A stretch of DNA of 64,000 nt from Cognatishimia sp. 1_MG-2023. GTDB taxonomy: Bacteria > Pseudomonadota > Alphaproteobacteria > Rhodobacterales > Rhodobacteraceae. The position numbers were made by a program, and so were the translations under genes. Below, piece by piece: positions 1-8,356 of the stretch (its first letter is position 1; every line of letters starts with the position of its first letter). The notes beneath the pieces were generated by a model. It worked only from the letters and a program-made list of their open reading frames with translations. It searched no databases and was not told the origin of the DNA. The stretch spans positions 1 to 64,000 of the forward strand of contig NZ_JAUORX010000004.1 in assembly GCF_030548175.1 (NCBI RefSeq), in the 5' to 3' direction.

Positions 1-499
1 TGTTGTGCTTAAGTTAACAAAGTTAACAAAAAGCCGTCCAAACAGTGAAGCTGTTAATCTTATCATCGAGCCGAAGCCCTAAAGACCAGATATGCAAACA
101 TTCGTCCGTCGTATAACGGCCAAACCGCCCACATATCTCTTCAGTGTCATCACAATGTCAAAAAGCGTGAAATCCTCAGTAAAACCAAAGACCTCAGAGA
201 CAAAAATTAACACGTAGCGCCCTAACTTACGGCGCAACCTGCGTCTTAGTACCTCAAAATTTTCTTCTCAAACCGTCTCCAGAGCACCGCTCCGTTTCCC
301 GTCTGACCCGCCGTTGTGCGCCTCAGCGCCGCCGGTAAGGGGGGTTCTAAGGTTACTTGCGCACAGCCGCAAGCGCTTTTTACAGGAAACTTTCAAAAAA
401 GTGTCACACTCAATAAAATAAGGGCAATGGCGCTAACATTTTGTGCAATCCCCCACCAGAAAGTCCGGTTTTCATCGCCAAATCCAGGACTTTTGTGCT
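1..499. other. AT-rich non-coding stretch
   Basis: No convincing gene is visible on either strand; the short open frames here have no ribosome-binding site and no recognisable protein character. The left edge carries a 9-bp direct repeat (gttaacaaa twice, about positions 13-30). A GC-rich block at about 300-380, with a run of g in the middle and several short complementary segments, could fold as RNA, but I do not recognise it. A gene starting left of the window and reading leftward may use this region as its upstream region; that is inference. Confidence 0.4.
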
Positions 500-628
500 G
501 AATCACGCGTCGCGCAATTCGATTCAACGGCGAGTCACCCTGATATCGGGAGTGACTCGCGGGAATCTCTTGGGATCTGGCTTAGAATCGTCGCGGATTC
601 GCTGAAACGCAGGTCGGCCATGCGAATC
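500..628. promoter_or_regulatory. Cluster of eight GANTC (CcrM) sites
   Basis: GANTC occurs at 500, 521, 532, 554, 563, 585, 596 and 624. The steps are 21, 11, 22, 9, 22, 11 and 28 bp, so most sites lie close to the same DNA face. About one site per 256 bp is expected at random. Two of the sites (532 and 554) form the arms of a 9-bp perfect inverted repeat, 530-538 with 552-560. CcrM methylates GANTC in alphaproteobacteria, and GcrA and the cell cycle read that mark. A role as a methylation-sensitive regulatory region for the small ORF downstream, or for a gene beyond the left edge, is inference. Confidence 0.6.
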
Positions 629-644
629 TAGCAGTGGTTCTTGA

Positions 645-671
645 ATGCCCCCTATTCTAGAGGGGGGCACA
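645..671 (+). promoter_or_regulatory. Stem-loop ahead of the 43-aa ORF
   Basis: A C-run and a G-run form an inverted repeat (tgccccc with gggggca, loop about 10 nt) that ends about 28 nt before the ATG of the small ORF. No T-run follows, so it looks more like a 5' leader structure or operator than a terminator. Confidence 0.35.
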
Positions 672-698
672 TCAAAACCATTATCAGGAGTAAGTCAC

Positions 699-830
699 AT
701 GGCCGCTTTGGCTCATACAGTTGCCCGTGTTTCGGGCTTTTCTTTCGCTCAGAAACTTATGGACAGCTTTTGTTCAAAACTGGAACGTCGCAATGTTCCG
801 CATTGGGTAGAATACCTAAACACAAAATAA
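699..830 (+). CDS. 43-aa protein of unknown function
   Basis: I do not recognise this protein. ATG at 699 follows a clear Shine-Dalgarno (caggag, 685-690) at good spacing, and a strong hairpin terminator begins 36 nt after the stop, so the unit is a self-contained short transcript. The product is basic, starts MAALAHTVARVSGFSF, has one Cys, and looks like an amphipathic helix followed by a polar tail; there is no signal peptide or membrane segment. It sits behind the GANTC cluster and a leader hairpin. Small basic helical proteins of this size are common in roseobacters, but this one lacks the Arg-rich pattern of DUF1127. It may instead be a small RNA with an incidental ORF. Confidence 0.55.
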   Translation: MAALAHTVARVSGFSFAQKLMDSFCSKLERRNVPHWVEYLNTK

Positions 831-866
831 GTCGTTGTGCTGTTTCAGCGCGACGGCACTTTTGAC

Positions 867-895
867 AAAAAGGGCGCCCCTAGAGGCGCCCTTTT
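867..895. terminator. Bidirectional rho-independent terminator
   Basis: Inverted repeat aaaagggcgcc / ggcgccctttt with a 6-nt loop, T-rich on both sides. It can end the small ORF on the plus strand and the phosphohexomutase gene (stop at 908) on the minus strand. Confidence 0.85.
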
Positions 896-907
896 GCATT
901 TCAATCT

Positions 908-2311
908 CTACGACGCCAATTGGGCCGCGACCTTACTTAAGTGAAGGTCGACAAGTGCGCGGGCACGGTCTGCTGTTTCCGCCTCTGCATAACAGCGAAA
1001 CTCTGGTGCATTGCCTGAAGGACGGAGATGAACCACCTCTTCATTGGCAAAGGTCACACGTAAGCCATCAGTCGTATCGACCTTGGCTTCTACGGCAGGC
1101 ATATCAAAGAACGCAGTGCGCTTTTGTGGGTCGGCGATGAGATCCGCTAGAAATGCAGCAGATGTTGCCGTTTGAATGCCTGCAATCCGGTCAGCCGCCG
1201 AAAAGCGGCTTGGAAGCGTTGCCGTAAGCTCAGCCAATGAAAGCCCTGCACGGACCGCAGACGCCAGTGAGGCGACGATTGGCAGAGCGCAGTCTCTGGT
1301 CAGAAGGGGACGCAATTCGCCAGCATTCGTTTGATGCGTATAGCCGAGCAGGAAACCACCGTTGGCCTCATAGCCAACAACCCTAGCTTCTGTGTTCTTC
1401 GCCAGAACCTCTTCGATTGCCGCCACAACAAAGGGCGAGCCGATTTTGGTCAGCTGAATGTCGCTGAATGCGTCCATCGACATAATCATCGAGTTTGACG
1501 ACACAGGTGTGCAAATGGTGTCCGCCTTTAGATACAGAGCGGTCAACACACCAAGCACGTCCCCAGGTACGATTTGGCCGCTGTGATCTGTCACCATTGG
1601 GCGATCTGCGTCACCATCGGTTGAGATCAGCGCGTCTAGCTTATGGGTTTCGCACCATTCCGCGAATTTGGCGCGAGAGGTTGGATCGACGGCTTCTGTA
1701 TCCACCGGCACGAAATGCGATGTGCGTTCCAGCGGGATGGCTTTCGCGCCAAGCTGCGTCACCATTTCTACCAGAATATCACGCGCGACAGAGCTGTGTT
1801 GGTACACGCCAATGCGCAACCCATTTAGCGCATCCGCACCAAAGGCTGTGGCATAGCGTTGAATATAAGCCGCTTTGGCGTCGTCGGCTGCGTCTATACG
1901 CGGGTTGTCGTTGGATTGGGCCTGATGTTGTTTTGCCAAAGACGCCACGATCTTTGCCTCATCCGCCTTGGAAATTTCACCCGCACGCGTGTAAAACTTG
2001 ATCCCGTTGCGATCTGCTGGGATGTGGCTGCCTGTGATCATGATCGCGCCACTATCGGCATTATCAGCGGCAAGGGCCAAAGCCGGGGTTGGCAGAACGC
2101 CGCAATTCACGACCTTTTTGCCCATATCCTGCACGCTTCGCATCACGACCTCTGCGATAAGGGGTGAGGATTCACGCAAGTCCCAGCCAACGTAGACCGC
2201 ATCCCCCGCGTCGCATTCGGACAGGAAGGCTTTGGTATAGGACGTGACAACCTCGTCGGTGAGCTCTGTGACCAACCCGCGAACGCCGCTTGTGCCGAAT
2301 TTCGGTGCCAT
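908..2311 (-). CDS. Phosphomannomutase/phosphoglucomutase family enzyme
   Basis: An alpha-D-phosphohexomutase, moving phosphate between C6 and C1 of a hexose phosphate to supply nucleotide sugars for cell-surface polysaccharide. The 467 residues carry the family signatures in order: N-terminal FGTSGVRG; the phosphoserine loop TGSHIPADRNGIK (94-106, catalytic Ser96); the Mg-binding loop DGDADR (232-237); a sugar-binding EANGGF near 317; and the C-terminal phosphate loop RPSGNAPEFR. The size fits ManB/CpsG-like or PMM/PGM enzymes rather than GlmM, whose loop differs; substrate cannot be settled by eye. It stands alone, with the urease operon upstream in the same direction but separated by a repeat element. 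GAAGG lies about 10 nt before the ATG. Confidence 0.85.
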   Translation of the reverse strand: MAPKFGTSGVRGLVTELTDEVVTSYTKAFLSECDAGDAVYVGWDLRESSPLIAEVVMRSVQDMGKKVVNCGVLPTPALALAADNADSGAIMITGSHIPADRNGIKFYTRAGEISKADEAKIVASLAKQHQAQSNDNPRIDAADDAKAAYIQRYATAFGADALNGLRIGVYQHSSVARDILVEMVTQLGAKAIPLERTSHFVPVDTEAVDPTSRAKFAEWCETHKLDALISTDGDADRPMVTDHSGQIVPGDVLGVLTALYLKADTICTPVSSNSMIMSMDAFSDIQLTKIGSPFVVAAIEEVLAKNTEARVVGYEANGGFLLGYTHQTNAGELRPLLTRDCALPIVASLASAVRAGLSLAELTATLPSRFSAADRIAGIQTATSAAFLADLIADPQKRTAFFDMPAVEAKVDTTDGLRVTFANEEVVHLRPSGNAPEFRCYAEAETADRARALVDLHLSKVAAQLAS

Positions 2312-2399
2312 AATATGTGCCTTCTAAAATACCAATTTCATGCGCCATACCATAGCCGACCCCGCCCTGAGAAGGCCTTGCCAGCCACCACCGGCCAAA

Positions 2400-2484
2400 G
2401 GTTAATATGAACGCACCGAACGCAGGCCTTCACACTTTGGTAATCTGGAAATTCGTACGTTTCACGCGCCGAAACGTACGATTC
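2400..2484 (+). repeat. Dispersed palindromic repeat, copy 1 (diverged)
   Basis: The core 2446-2483 holds tggaaattcgtacg, then a hairpin whose arms both contain CGTACG (2451-2463 and 2471-2483, loop acgcgcc). The same core occurs at about 44256-44297 and, inverted, at about 35131-35170. The other two copies also have a 15-bp palindrome 48 bp upstream of the core; here there is only a weak counterpart, GGTTaatatgAAC at 2400-2412. It sits in the gap between ureG and the phosphohexomutase gene. Confidence 0.7.
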
Positions 2485-2487
2485 CTT

Positions 2488-3102
2488 TTAGGCGAGGCCC
2501 GCGACCTCTTTGATCAGGGAAATCACCTGATCGACACCTTCACCGTGACGCATCGCGGTGAACACAAATGGGCGCGATTGGCGGACGCGGGTTGCGTCAC
2601 TTTTCATCACCTCAAGTGACGCGCCGACATGTGGGGCGAGATCGGTTTTATTGATCACCAGAATATCGGATCGCGTGATCGCCGGGCCACCTTTGCGCGG
2701 GATCTCTTCACCGGCGGCGACATCAATGACGTAGATCGTGATGTCAGCGAGTTCGGGGCTGAAGGTGGCAGAGAGATTATCGCCGCCGCTTTCGATCAAA
2801 ACGATTTCCAGATCAGCGTGACGCTCTTGCATCTCTGCCACTGCGGCGAGGTTGATGGAGGCATCTTCGCGGATGGCCGTATGGGGGCAGCCGCCGGTTT
2901 CGACACCGATGATCCGATCACCGGGCAGGATTTGCATCCGCATCAGGGCTTCGGCATCTTCTTGGGTGTAGATGTCATTTGTGATGACGCCGATGGAGTA
3001 ATGAGATTTTAACCCTTCGGACAGGCGTGCGGTTAGCGTGGTTTTACCAGCGCCAACGGGGCCGCCGATGCCGATGCGGAGGGGGCCGTTCATCTTGGTC
3101 AT
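2488..3102 (-). CDS. ureG: Urease accessory GTPase UreG
   Basis: A SIMIBI-class GTPase that couples GTP hydrolysis to nickel insertion into urease as part of the UreDFG complex in the cytoplasm. The 204 residues are the usual length. Visible motifs are the P-loop [10 protein letters not shown] near residues 13-22, the metal-handling stretch [15 protein letters not shown] (the CPH motif binds Ni/Zn), ESGGDNL, and the guanine-specificity motif NKTDLAP. It is the last gene of the ure operon and its ATG overlaps the end of ureF by 4 nt, implying translational coupling. Confidence 0.97.
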   Translation of the reverse strand: MTKMNGPLRIGIGGPVGAGKTTLTARLSEGLKSHYSIGVITNDIYTQEDAEALMRMQILPGDRIIGVETGGCPHTAIREDASINLAAVAEMQERHADLEIVLIESGGDNLSATFSPELADITIYVIDVAAGEEIPRKGGPAITRSDILVINKTDLAPHVGASLEVMKSDATRVRQSRPFVFTAMRHGEGVDQVISLIKEVAGLA

Positions 3103-3743
3103 GATTGAAAGAGCCTTGGTTCAAGTGTTTCGTGTTGCATCGCTGCGATGTCAGACAGAAAGGCCGAGGATGTGATGTCATCCGGCGTCAGCTCTGTCGC
3201 GGCTTGGGCGATGGTTGTGCAATCGGGGGTCAGCTGTGCGAGCACGCGTTGTGCGCCGGTTTGCCCAAGGGGCATCAAGCGCTGCGCGGCTGAGGTTAGA
3301 TTGCTGAGGAAGGCGTGGAGATAGAGTGTTGCTGTGGCGGTTGGGTCGAGATCGACTAAGCGTGCAGCGCGGCCCAACGCGATTGGGAGCATGAGGTTGG
3401 GCAGATCAATCTGCCAAACCTCGGACGTGACCCGCGCAAAGGCGGCGCCTTGGCGGATGGATTCACGTAGGCGTTCTTTGGATGGGGCAAAGGCGATGGC
3501 TTGGGCGTTTAGATCGTCAAGGTCTGAGGCTGTGGAGTTATAGGCCATGTGAATCCAGGCAGCATCGGATTTGCCGGTGCCGTGGGTCAAGATGTCTTGC
3601 AGCCAAGCCTTGAGCGTGGCTTCATCGCTGACCCAGCCATTGGCGATTGCGCTTTCTAACCCGTGGGAAAAGGCAAAGCTGCCCACCGGATAGGCGGGGG
3701 ACAGCCATTGCGTCAGGGTTAAAAGGCGCGGATCAATGTGCAT
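3099..3743 (-). CDS. ureF: Urease accessory protein UreF
   Basis: UreF bridges UreD and UreG and acts as a checkpoint during nickel loading of the urease active site. The reading frame opens at 3797, but family alignment begins at [21 protein letters not shown], so the ATG at 3743 is chosen (214 aa); it overlaps the 3' end of ureE by 11 nt. The family hallmarks are the N-terminal [16 protein letters not shown] and all-helical character with the central GKSDAAW. An alternative start 15 nt further upstream cannot be excluded; neither has a clear Shine-Dalgarno, as expected for a coupled gene. Confidence 0.93.
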   Translation of the reverse strand: MHIDPRLLTLTQWLSPAYPVGSFAFSHGLESAIANGWVSDEATLKAWLQDILTHGTGKSDAAWIHMAYNSTASDLDDLNAQAIAFAPSKERLRESIRQGAAFARVTSEVWQIDLPNLMLPIALGRAARLVDLDPTATATLYLHAFLSNLTSAAQRLMPLGQTGAQRVLAQLTPDCTTIAQAATELTPDDITSSAFLSDIAAMQHETLEPRLFQS

Positions 3744-4206
3744 GGGCGGTTGCCACATGTTCGTGGGAATGCGTGCGGCCGTGACCGTATGCGCCACCTT
3801 CAGGGGTAAAGGGTTCGGTTGCTTGCACCACAGTTGCGCCGAGGTGTTCCAGCATGTGTTTGATCACCGGATCGTTCTGGATCAACAGGCGGGTTTCCTC
3901 GATCTGGCAGGGCGTGTGGCGATTGCCGATGTGCCATGCGAGGCGGTGCAGGCTGTCGCCCGTGACGATTAGAACATCCTCAGCCGCCGCGCGGATTTCG
4001 ACCATGCGGCCATCGGAGAGTTCCAGCGTATCGCCGTCATCCAGCGATGTGGTTTGTTCCAGATCGACAACGAAAGCCCAGCCGCCGCTGGTGACGAGAC
4101 GTTTGCGACGTAGAAAGCGGCCGTCGTAGTCGAGGGTTACGAACGCCTCGGCCTTATCATGGCCGTGGCGGTGTAGTTTTTGTGCGAGAGGGAGTTGTGA
4201 CATCAT
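3733..4206 (-). CDS. ureE: Urease accessory protein UreE (Ni metallochaperone)
   Basis: UreE delivers nickel to the UreDFG complex. The 157 residues show the N-terminal peptide-binding domain, the metal-binding domain with WHIGNRHTPCQIEE and the conserved IKHMLEHLGA, and a histidine-rich tail ([13 protein letters not shown]) that would bind additional nickel. The gene follows ureC by 7 nt and its end overlaps ureF. The frame opens MMSQ; either Met can serve as start. Confidence 0.95.
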   Translation of the reverse strand: MMSQLPLAQKLHRHGHDKAEAFVTLDYDGRFLRRKRLVTSGGWAFVVDLEQTTSLDDGDTLELSDGRMVEIRAAAEDVLIVTGDSLHRLAWHIGNRHTPCQIEETRLLIQNDPVIKHMLEHLGATVVQATEPFTPEGGAYGHGRTHSHEHVATAHAH

Positions 4207-4213
4207 TCAAACC

Positions 4214-5926
4214 TCAGAACATGAAGTAACGCTGGGCCATTGGCAGCTCTGTTGCCGGTTGGCAGGTCAGCAGCTCGCCATCGGCGCGGACTTCGTAGGT
4301 TTCGGGGTTCACTTCGACCTTGGGCGTCGCGCTGTTCAGTTTGAGGTCGCGCTTGCCAATGTTGCGGGTGTTTTGCACAGCAACGGTTTGCTTGGCGAGG
4401 CCGAGGTTGTCGCGCAGGCCATCCGCTTGGGCGGCTTGGGACACGAAGGTCACGGCAGAGTGTTCAACGCTGCGGCCAAAGGCACCGAACATGGGGCGCG
4501 AATAGACCGGTTGCGGTGTTGGGATCGAGGCATTCGGATCACCCATTTGCGCCATAGCGATTGTGCCGCCGAGCAAGACCATTTCTGGCTTAATACCAAA
4601 GAACGCCGGATCCCATAGAACGAGGTCAGCACGCTTGCCTTCGGCGATGCTGCCGATTTCGTGGCTTAGACCATGCGCGATGGCAGGGTTGATGGTGTAT
4701 TTCGCAATATAACGGCGCACACGGAAGTTATCGTTTTCGCCGGTTTCTTCGGACAATCGCCCGCGTTGCTTTTTCATCTTATCGGCAGTTTGCCATGTGC
4801 GGATCAGAACCTCGCCCACGCGCCCCATCGCTTGGCTGTCTGACGCGATGATCGAGAACGCGCCCATGTCGTGCAGGATGTCTTCGGCGGCGATGGTTTC
4901 GCGGCGAATGCGGCTTTCGGCAAAGGCCACGTCTTCGGGGATGGATTTATCCAGATGGTGACAAACCATGAGCATATCGAGGTGTTCCTCGATCGTGTTT
5001 ACGGTGAAGGGGCGTGTTGGGTTGGTGGAGCTGGGCAAGACGTGATCTTCGCCGCAGATTTTGATGATGTCGGGCGCGTGGCCGCCGCCCGCGCCTTCGG
5101 TGTGAAAGGCATGGATAGTACGGCCCTTCATAGCGCCGACAGTGTGTTCGACAAAGCCAGATTCATTCAGCGTGTCGGTGTGGATCATCACCTGCACGTC
5201 CATGTCATCGGCCACCGATAGGCAGCAATCGATGGCGGCTGGGGTGGTGCCCCAATCCTCGTGCAGTTTCAGCGCGCAGGCGCCGCCTTTGATCTGTTCC
5301 TCTAGCGCTGCGGGCAGGCTGGCGTTGCCTTTGCCTGCGAAGGCGAGGTTCATTGGAAAGGCATCTGCGGCCTGCATCATGCGGCCAAGGTGCCAAGCAC
5401 CGGGGGTGCAGGTGGTGGCCAAAGTGCCGTGCGCTGGCCCGGTGCCTCCACCGAGCATTGTGGTCAGGCCCGAGTGCAATGCGTCGTCGATCTGCTGTGG
5501 GCAGATGAAATGGATGTGACTGTCAAAACCGCCAGCGGTCAGAATGCGGCCTTCGCCTGCGATGACTTCGGTGCCGGGGCCGACGATGATGTCGATGTTT
5601 GGCTGGGTATCGGGGTTTCCGGCCTTGCCGATTTTGTGGATGCGGCCATCGCGCAGGCCAACGTCGGCTTTATATACGCCGGAGTAATCCACGATCAGCG
5701 CGTTGGTGATGACAGTATCCACCGCCCCTGCCGCGCGGGTGACTTGGGATTGGCCCATGCCATCGCGGATGACTTTACCGCCGCCGAATTTGACCTCTTC
5801 GCCGTAAGGGCCGGTCAGGTCGCGTTCGACTTCGATGATCAGGTCAGTGTCTGCAAGCCGCAGTTTGTCGCCCACGGTTGGGCCGAACATGGCGGCATAG
5901 TCGGATCGTTTGATGGTTGCTGGCAT
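4214..5926 (-). CDS. ureC: Urease alpha subunit (catalytic)
   Basis: Nickel amidohydrolase that hydrolyses urea to ammonia and carbamate. Starting at [21 protein letters not shown] gives 570 residues, the family norm; the longer frame to 5965 is not needed. All active-site elements are present: HIH at 137-139, the carbamylated Lys220 in [11 protein letters not shown], His249, His275, the flap Cys322/His323 ([13 protein letters not shown]) and Asp363. The gene lies between the 143-aa membrane protein gene (overlapping its predicted stop codon region by only what the short gap permits) and ureE. An AGGA lies about 10 nt before the ATG. Confidence 0.98.
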   Translation of the reverse strand: MPATIKRSDYAAMFGPTVGDKLRLADTDLIIEVERDLTGPYGEEVKFGGGKVIRDGMGQSQVTRAAGAVDTVITNALIVDYSGVYKADVGLRDGRIHKIGKAGNPDTQPNIDIIVGPGTEVIAGEGRILTAGGFDSHIHFICPQQIDDALHSGLTTMLGGGTGPAHGTLATTCTPGAWHLGRMMQAADAFPMNLAFAGKGNASLPAALEEQIKGGACALKLHEDWGTTPAAIDCCLSVADDMDVQVMIHTDTLNESGFVEHTVGAMKGRTIHAFHTEGAGGGHAPDIIKICGEDHVLPSSTNPTRPFTVNTIEEHLDMLMVCHHLDKSIPEDVAFAESRIRRETIAAEDILHDMGAFSIIASDSQAMGRVGEVLIRTWQTADKMKKQRGRLSEETGENDNFRVRRYIAKYTINPAIAHGLSHEIGSIAEGKRADLVLWDPAFFGIKPEMVLLGGTIAMAQMGDPNASIPTPQPVYSRPMFGAFGRSVEHSAVTFVSQAAQADGLRDNLGLAKQTVAVQNTRNIGKRDLKLNSATPKVEVNPETYEVRADGELLTCQPATELPMAQRYFMF

Positions 5927-5927
5927 G

Positions 5928-6359
5928 TCAGAAAGGTCCTTGGATTGAGCGCTTAGTGAGAGCACCAGTTAGGAACACAGTTGAAAGCACGAAGAGCAGA
6001 GGAACGAAGATCAATGTGATCTCCCCAATTAGCCCAAGTGAGTTCGGAAAAACGCGAGGAAAGAACAGGTTCAAGCTTGCGAGCGCTGGTAGAATGGCGC
6101 CAAATATTATTACCGGAAAACGCCACTGGAAGCCGAGTGAAACAAGACTAAACAAACATGTAACTACAGATAAAGCAGCCAATACATACCAAGTCTGAGA
6201 ACCAAAGGGCATTGTAACTGCTACGATAGAAACGCCTAGTGCAGCAGTTGAAACGATGGCTTCGAGTTTTCGTGACGTCCACAACATGCGGGCAATTATG
6301 GCGATTGCTGCAAGAAAGCAGAAAAGCCAAATAGCGATAACAACAACTTCGGTTCCCAT
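5928..6359 (-). CDS. Membrane protein of unknown function inside the urease operon
   Basis: I do not recognise a family. The 143 residues contain about four hydrophobic segments (roughly 4-24, 35-60, 62-92 and 108-132) separated by short charged turns (TSRK, KRS at the C-terminus), so it should be an inner-membrane protein. Its ATG shares one base with the ureB stop (TGATG), and its stop lies just before the ureC start, so it is co-translated with the structural genes. It lacks the His/Asp motifs of UreJ/HupE nickel permeases and resembles none of UreH or UT. Codon usage looks more AT-rich than the flanking ure genes, suggesting a later insertion between ureB and ureC. The operon position hints at a urea, ammonia or nickel link, but that is inference. 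Confidence 0.8.
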   Translation of the reverse strand: MGTEVVVIAIWLFCFLAAIAIIARMLWTSRKLEAIVSTAALGVSIVAVTMPFGSQTWYVLAALSVVTCLFSLVSLGFQWRFPVIIFGAILPALASLNLFFPRVFPNSLGLIGEITLIFVPLLFVLSTVFLTGALTKRSIQGPF

Positions 6360-6664
6360 CAGAGATTCCCCATAACTTTCTGATTAAATCCGAAAATCTT
6401 ACGATTGCCAGAAATCGGGATCAAGTTCACTTCGCGGCGTTGGCCGGGTTCGAAACGGACGGCGGTGCCGGATGCGATATCTAGGCGGTGGCCGTAGGCG
6501 GCGGTGCGGTCAAAATCGAGGGCCGGGTTGGTTTCAGCGAAATGGTAGTGGCTGCCAACTTGGACCGGGCGGTCGCCGGTGTTGGCGACCATCAGCGTGA
6601 TCGCGGTTGCGCCGTCGTTTAGGGTGAGATCACCCTCGGCTGGAAAGAGTTCGCCGGGGATCAT
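6359..6664 (-). CDS. ureB: Urease beta subunit
   Basis: Small structural subunit of the (alpha-beta-gamma)3 urease. The 101 residues begin [16 protein letters not shown] and include the signature [17 protein letters not shown], then [19 protein letters not shown] and the C-terminal [14 protein letters not shown]. The start overlaps the preceding 54-aa gene by 4 nt and the stop overlaps the following membrane protein gene by one base. Confidence 0.97.
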   Translation of the reverse strand: MIPGELFPAEGDLTLNDGATAITLMVANTGDRPVQVGSHYHFAETNPALDFDRTAAYGHRLDIASGTAVRFEPGQRREVNLIPISGNRKIFGFNQKVMGNL

Positions 6665-6825
6665 TTGCGCAGCGCCAATGTTGCGCCAAGTGCGGCCACG
6701 GCGATGAAGGCCAGACCCATCAGGATGTTTTCAGAGCCATGCGGATGCAGATGTGCGCCGGTGTGTGCGGATGCTGGGGCGGCAAGAACGATCAGAGGCA
6801 GGGCGATTTTGGATGCGAATGTCAT
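6661..6825 (-). CDS. Small His-rich membrane peptide between ureA and ureB
   Basis: A 54-codon frame whose ATG (6825) lies 12 nt after the ureA stop, preceded by a gagac-type ribosome site, and whose TGA overlaps the ureB ATG. The product has a signal peptide ([20 protein letters not shown]), a short His-rich linker ([13 protein letters not shown]), then one hydrophobic segment ending ALRK. This resembles a miniature of the HupE/UreJ nickel permease N-terminus, but it is far too short to be a permease. A periplasmic His patch anchored in the membrane suggests metal binding; that role is inference. Confidence 0.75.
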   Translation of the reverse strand: MTFASKIALPLIVLAAPASAHTGAHLHPHGSENILMGLAFIAVAALGATLALRK

Positions 6826-6837
6826 GGGAGTGTCTCC

Positions 6838-7140
6838 TTAGCGAATGGGGTTGTGAACGGTGACGAGTTTGGTGCCATCTGGAAAGGTGGCCTCGACCTG
6901 TACGTCATGGATCATTTCGGGGATGCCGCTCATGCATTGATCACGGGTGATGACTTGGGCGCCAGCCTCCATCATATCGGCGACGGACCGGCCATCGCGC
7001 GCGCCTTCGACGACGGCGTCGGTGATCAGGGCAATTGCCTCGGGGTGGTTCAGTTTCACACCACGGGCAAGGCGTTTGCGGGCCACTTCGGCGGCCATGG
7101 CCACCAGCAGTTTGTCTTTTTCCCTAGGGGTCAGGTTCAT
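6838..7140 (-). CDS. ureA: Urease gamma subunit
   Basis: Smallest structural subunit of urease, 100 residues, the family norm. It starts [20 protein letters not shown] and carries the conserved [21 protein letters not shown], then [19 protein letters not shown] at the C-terminus. It follows ureD by 2 nt, with a strong ribosome site (ggag) overlapping the end of ureD. Confidence 0.97.
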   Translation of the reverse strand: MNLTPREKDKLLVAMAAEVARKRLARGVKLNHPEAIALITDAVVEGARDGRSVADMMEAGAQVITRDQCMSGIPEMIHDVQVEATFPDGTKLVTVHNPIR

Positions 7141-7142
7141 GG

Positions 7143-7928
7143 TTAGAGTCTCCAGGAGGTTGGCAGGCCATCGCGGCTGAGCCGGTCAAGGATAGGAAGA
7201 AGGCTGCGGCGCAGTTCGAAACTGTCGGCGGCGATCATACGAAGGACCAGCATGTCAGGTTCGCGCAGGCTGGCGCCGGCGGTTGGCGGTAGCTGGGATT
7301 GAATGGATTTCAGATGGGCCTCGGCATCGGGGGCGATGTAGACAAGGCTGGCCATGGCCCCTGCCCCTTGGCCGATGGCGCGGCGGGCGAGGTGTTGGGT
7401 CATGTCGCCGTTTAGGTCGAGACCGTCCTTATATATAGGTGTGCCGTTGCGACGGATGTCGATGCGGTCGTGGAACTGAATGTCGGTCAGGGTTTCGCCC
7501 ATAGCTGTGCGGCCAAAGACAACGGGTTCGACCATCAATAGACGGGCGTTTTCGGTCAGGTCGGCTTTGAGGGTGCGATGCAAAGCCGAGCCTTCAAACA
7601 GGATCAGCTCTTGGGGGAGCCAATTGAGTTGGGCGTTGTCGTGGACTGTTAGATGCGTCGTGACCCGCGCCATGCCGGATTGCGCGCGATAGGCGCGTTC
7701 GGCGGCTTGAGTTGTCGCGGTCAGTTGGCTGTTTTCGCCTGCTGTTAGATTTAGATCGAGGGTGTCCCCGCCTGTCAGGCCGCCGGATGTGTTGATCAGG
7801 ATCGCCTGTACATCATTGCTGCGAGCAAAGAGAGCCTTCATCGCGCCTTGGGTGCGGAACTGGTCCAAGCCGCTGCGTGCTCCGACCTCTTTACTGGAAA
7901 GCGACAGTTTTCCGACCGTTCGCGGCAC
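7143..7928 (-). CDS. ureD: Urease accessory protein UreD
   Basis: UreD (UreH) scaffolds the apo-urease and forms a channel for nickel. The 261 residues show the family features: [14 protein letters not shown] near the N-terminus, [31 protein letters not shown], and [17 protein letters not shown]. The frame starts with GTG at 7928; there is no in-frame ATG upstream before a stop, and only a weak AGG precedes it. It is the first gene of the ure operon and is divergent from urtA, so both probably share a 428-bp control region. Confidence 0.93.
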   Translation of the reverse strand: MPRTVGKLSLSSKEVGARSGLDQFRTQGAMKALFARSNDVQAILINTSGGLTGGDTLDLNLTAGENSQLTATTQAAERAYRAQSGMARVTTHLTVHDNAQLNWLPQELILFEGSALHRTLKADLTENARLLMVEPVVFGRTAMGETLTDIQFHDRIDIRRNGTPIYKDGLDLNGDMTQHLARRAIGQGAGAMASLVYIAPDAEAHLKSIQSQLPPTAGASLREPDMLVLRMIAADSFELRRSLLPILDRLSRDGLPTSWRL

Positions 7929-8356
7929 GGGACCTACGGCGTATGCTGGGTCATATGTAAACGGCGCGTTAATGGTCGGATGTCCTTATGCATGTCCTGT
8001 TGCTGCATCCTTGATCACCTAGACCGTAAAGTGACTATGATTCCCTCGTTTTGAGATTATGGCTGCGATAGTTTGCACATTTTTTAACCCATCAACGGGC
8101 TGTGAGCGCAATTTTTGAGCAAACGCCTCAATCTTGCCGCGTGGATCACTCGGAACATTGATCTAGGGCGAAAGCATACTCTTCACTAAGGGCACCCAGA
8201 CGCATTGCTGTCAAAATGTGGGATGTGGGTGTGTGACGACCATACGAATTGGACCTCGAAGCGGCCGCCACACGAATTGCAACAACAGTTGCGAAGCCAT
8301 TGCTACGATTTTGCGCCGCGCGGTGCAATCTCGGCGGGCTTCGCTAGGAGCTAAAA
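7929..8356. promoter_or_regulatory. Divergent ure/urt control region
   Basis: A 428-bp gap between ureD and urtA with no plausible gene. It must hold both promoters. Visible structure includes a small palindrome gcaac-aaca-gttgc (8279-8292), a GTG-rich run around 8215-8235, and a good ribosome site (taggag, 8345-8350) before urtA. I looked for NtrC and sigma-54 motifs and found only weak matches, so the expected nitrogen control is not demonstrated by sequence. Confidence 0.5.

Noticed and set aside
4259-4618. Long plus-strand frames inside the ure operon, such as 119 codons here
   Set aside because: They are antisense to intact ureC, have no ribosome site and no recognisable protein pattern.
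7978-7991. Sigma-54 promoter before urtA
   Set aside because: GG and GC are correctly spaced by 10 nt, but neither flank resembles TGGCAC or TTGCA and the site is about 370 nt from the start codon.
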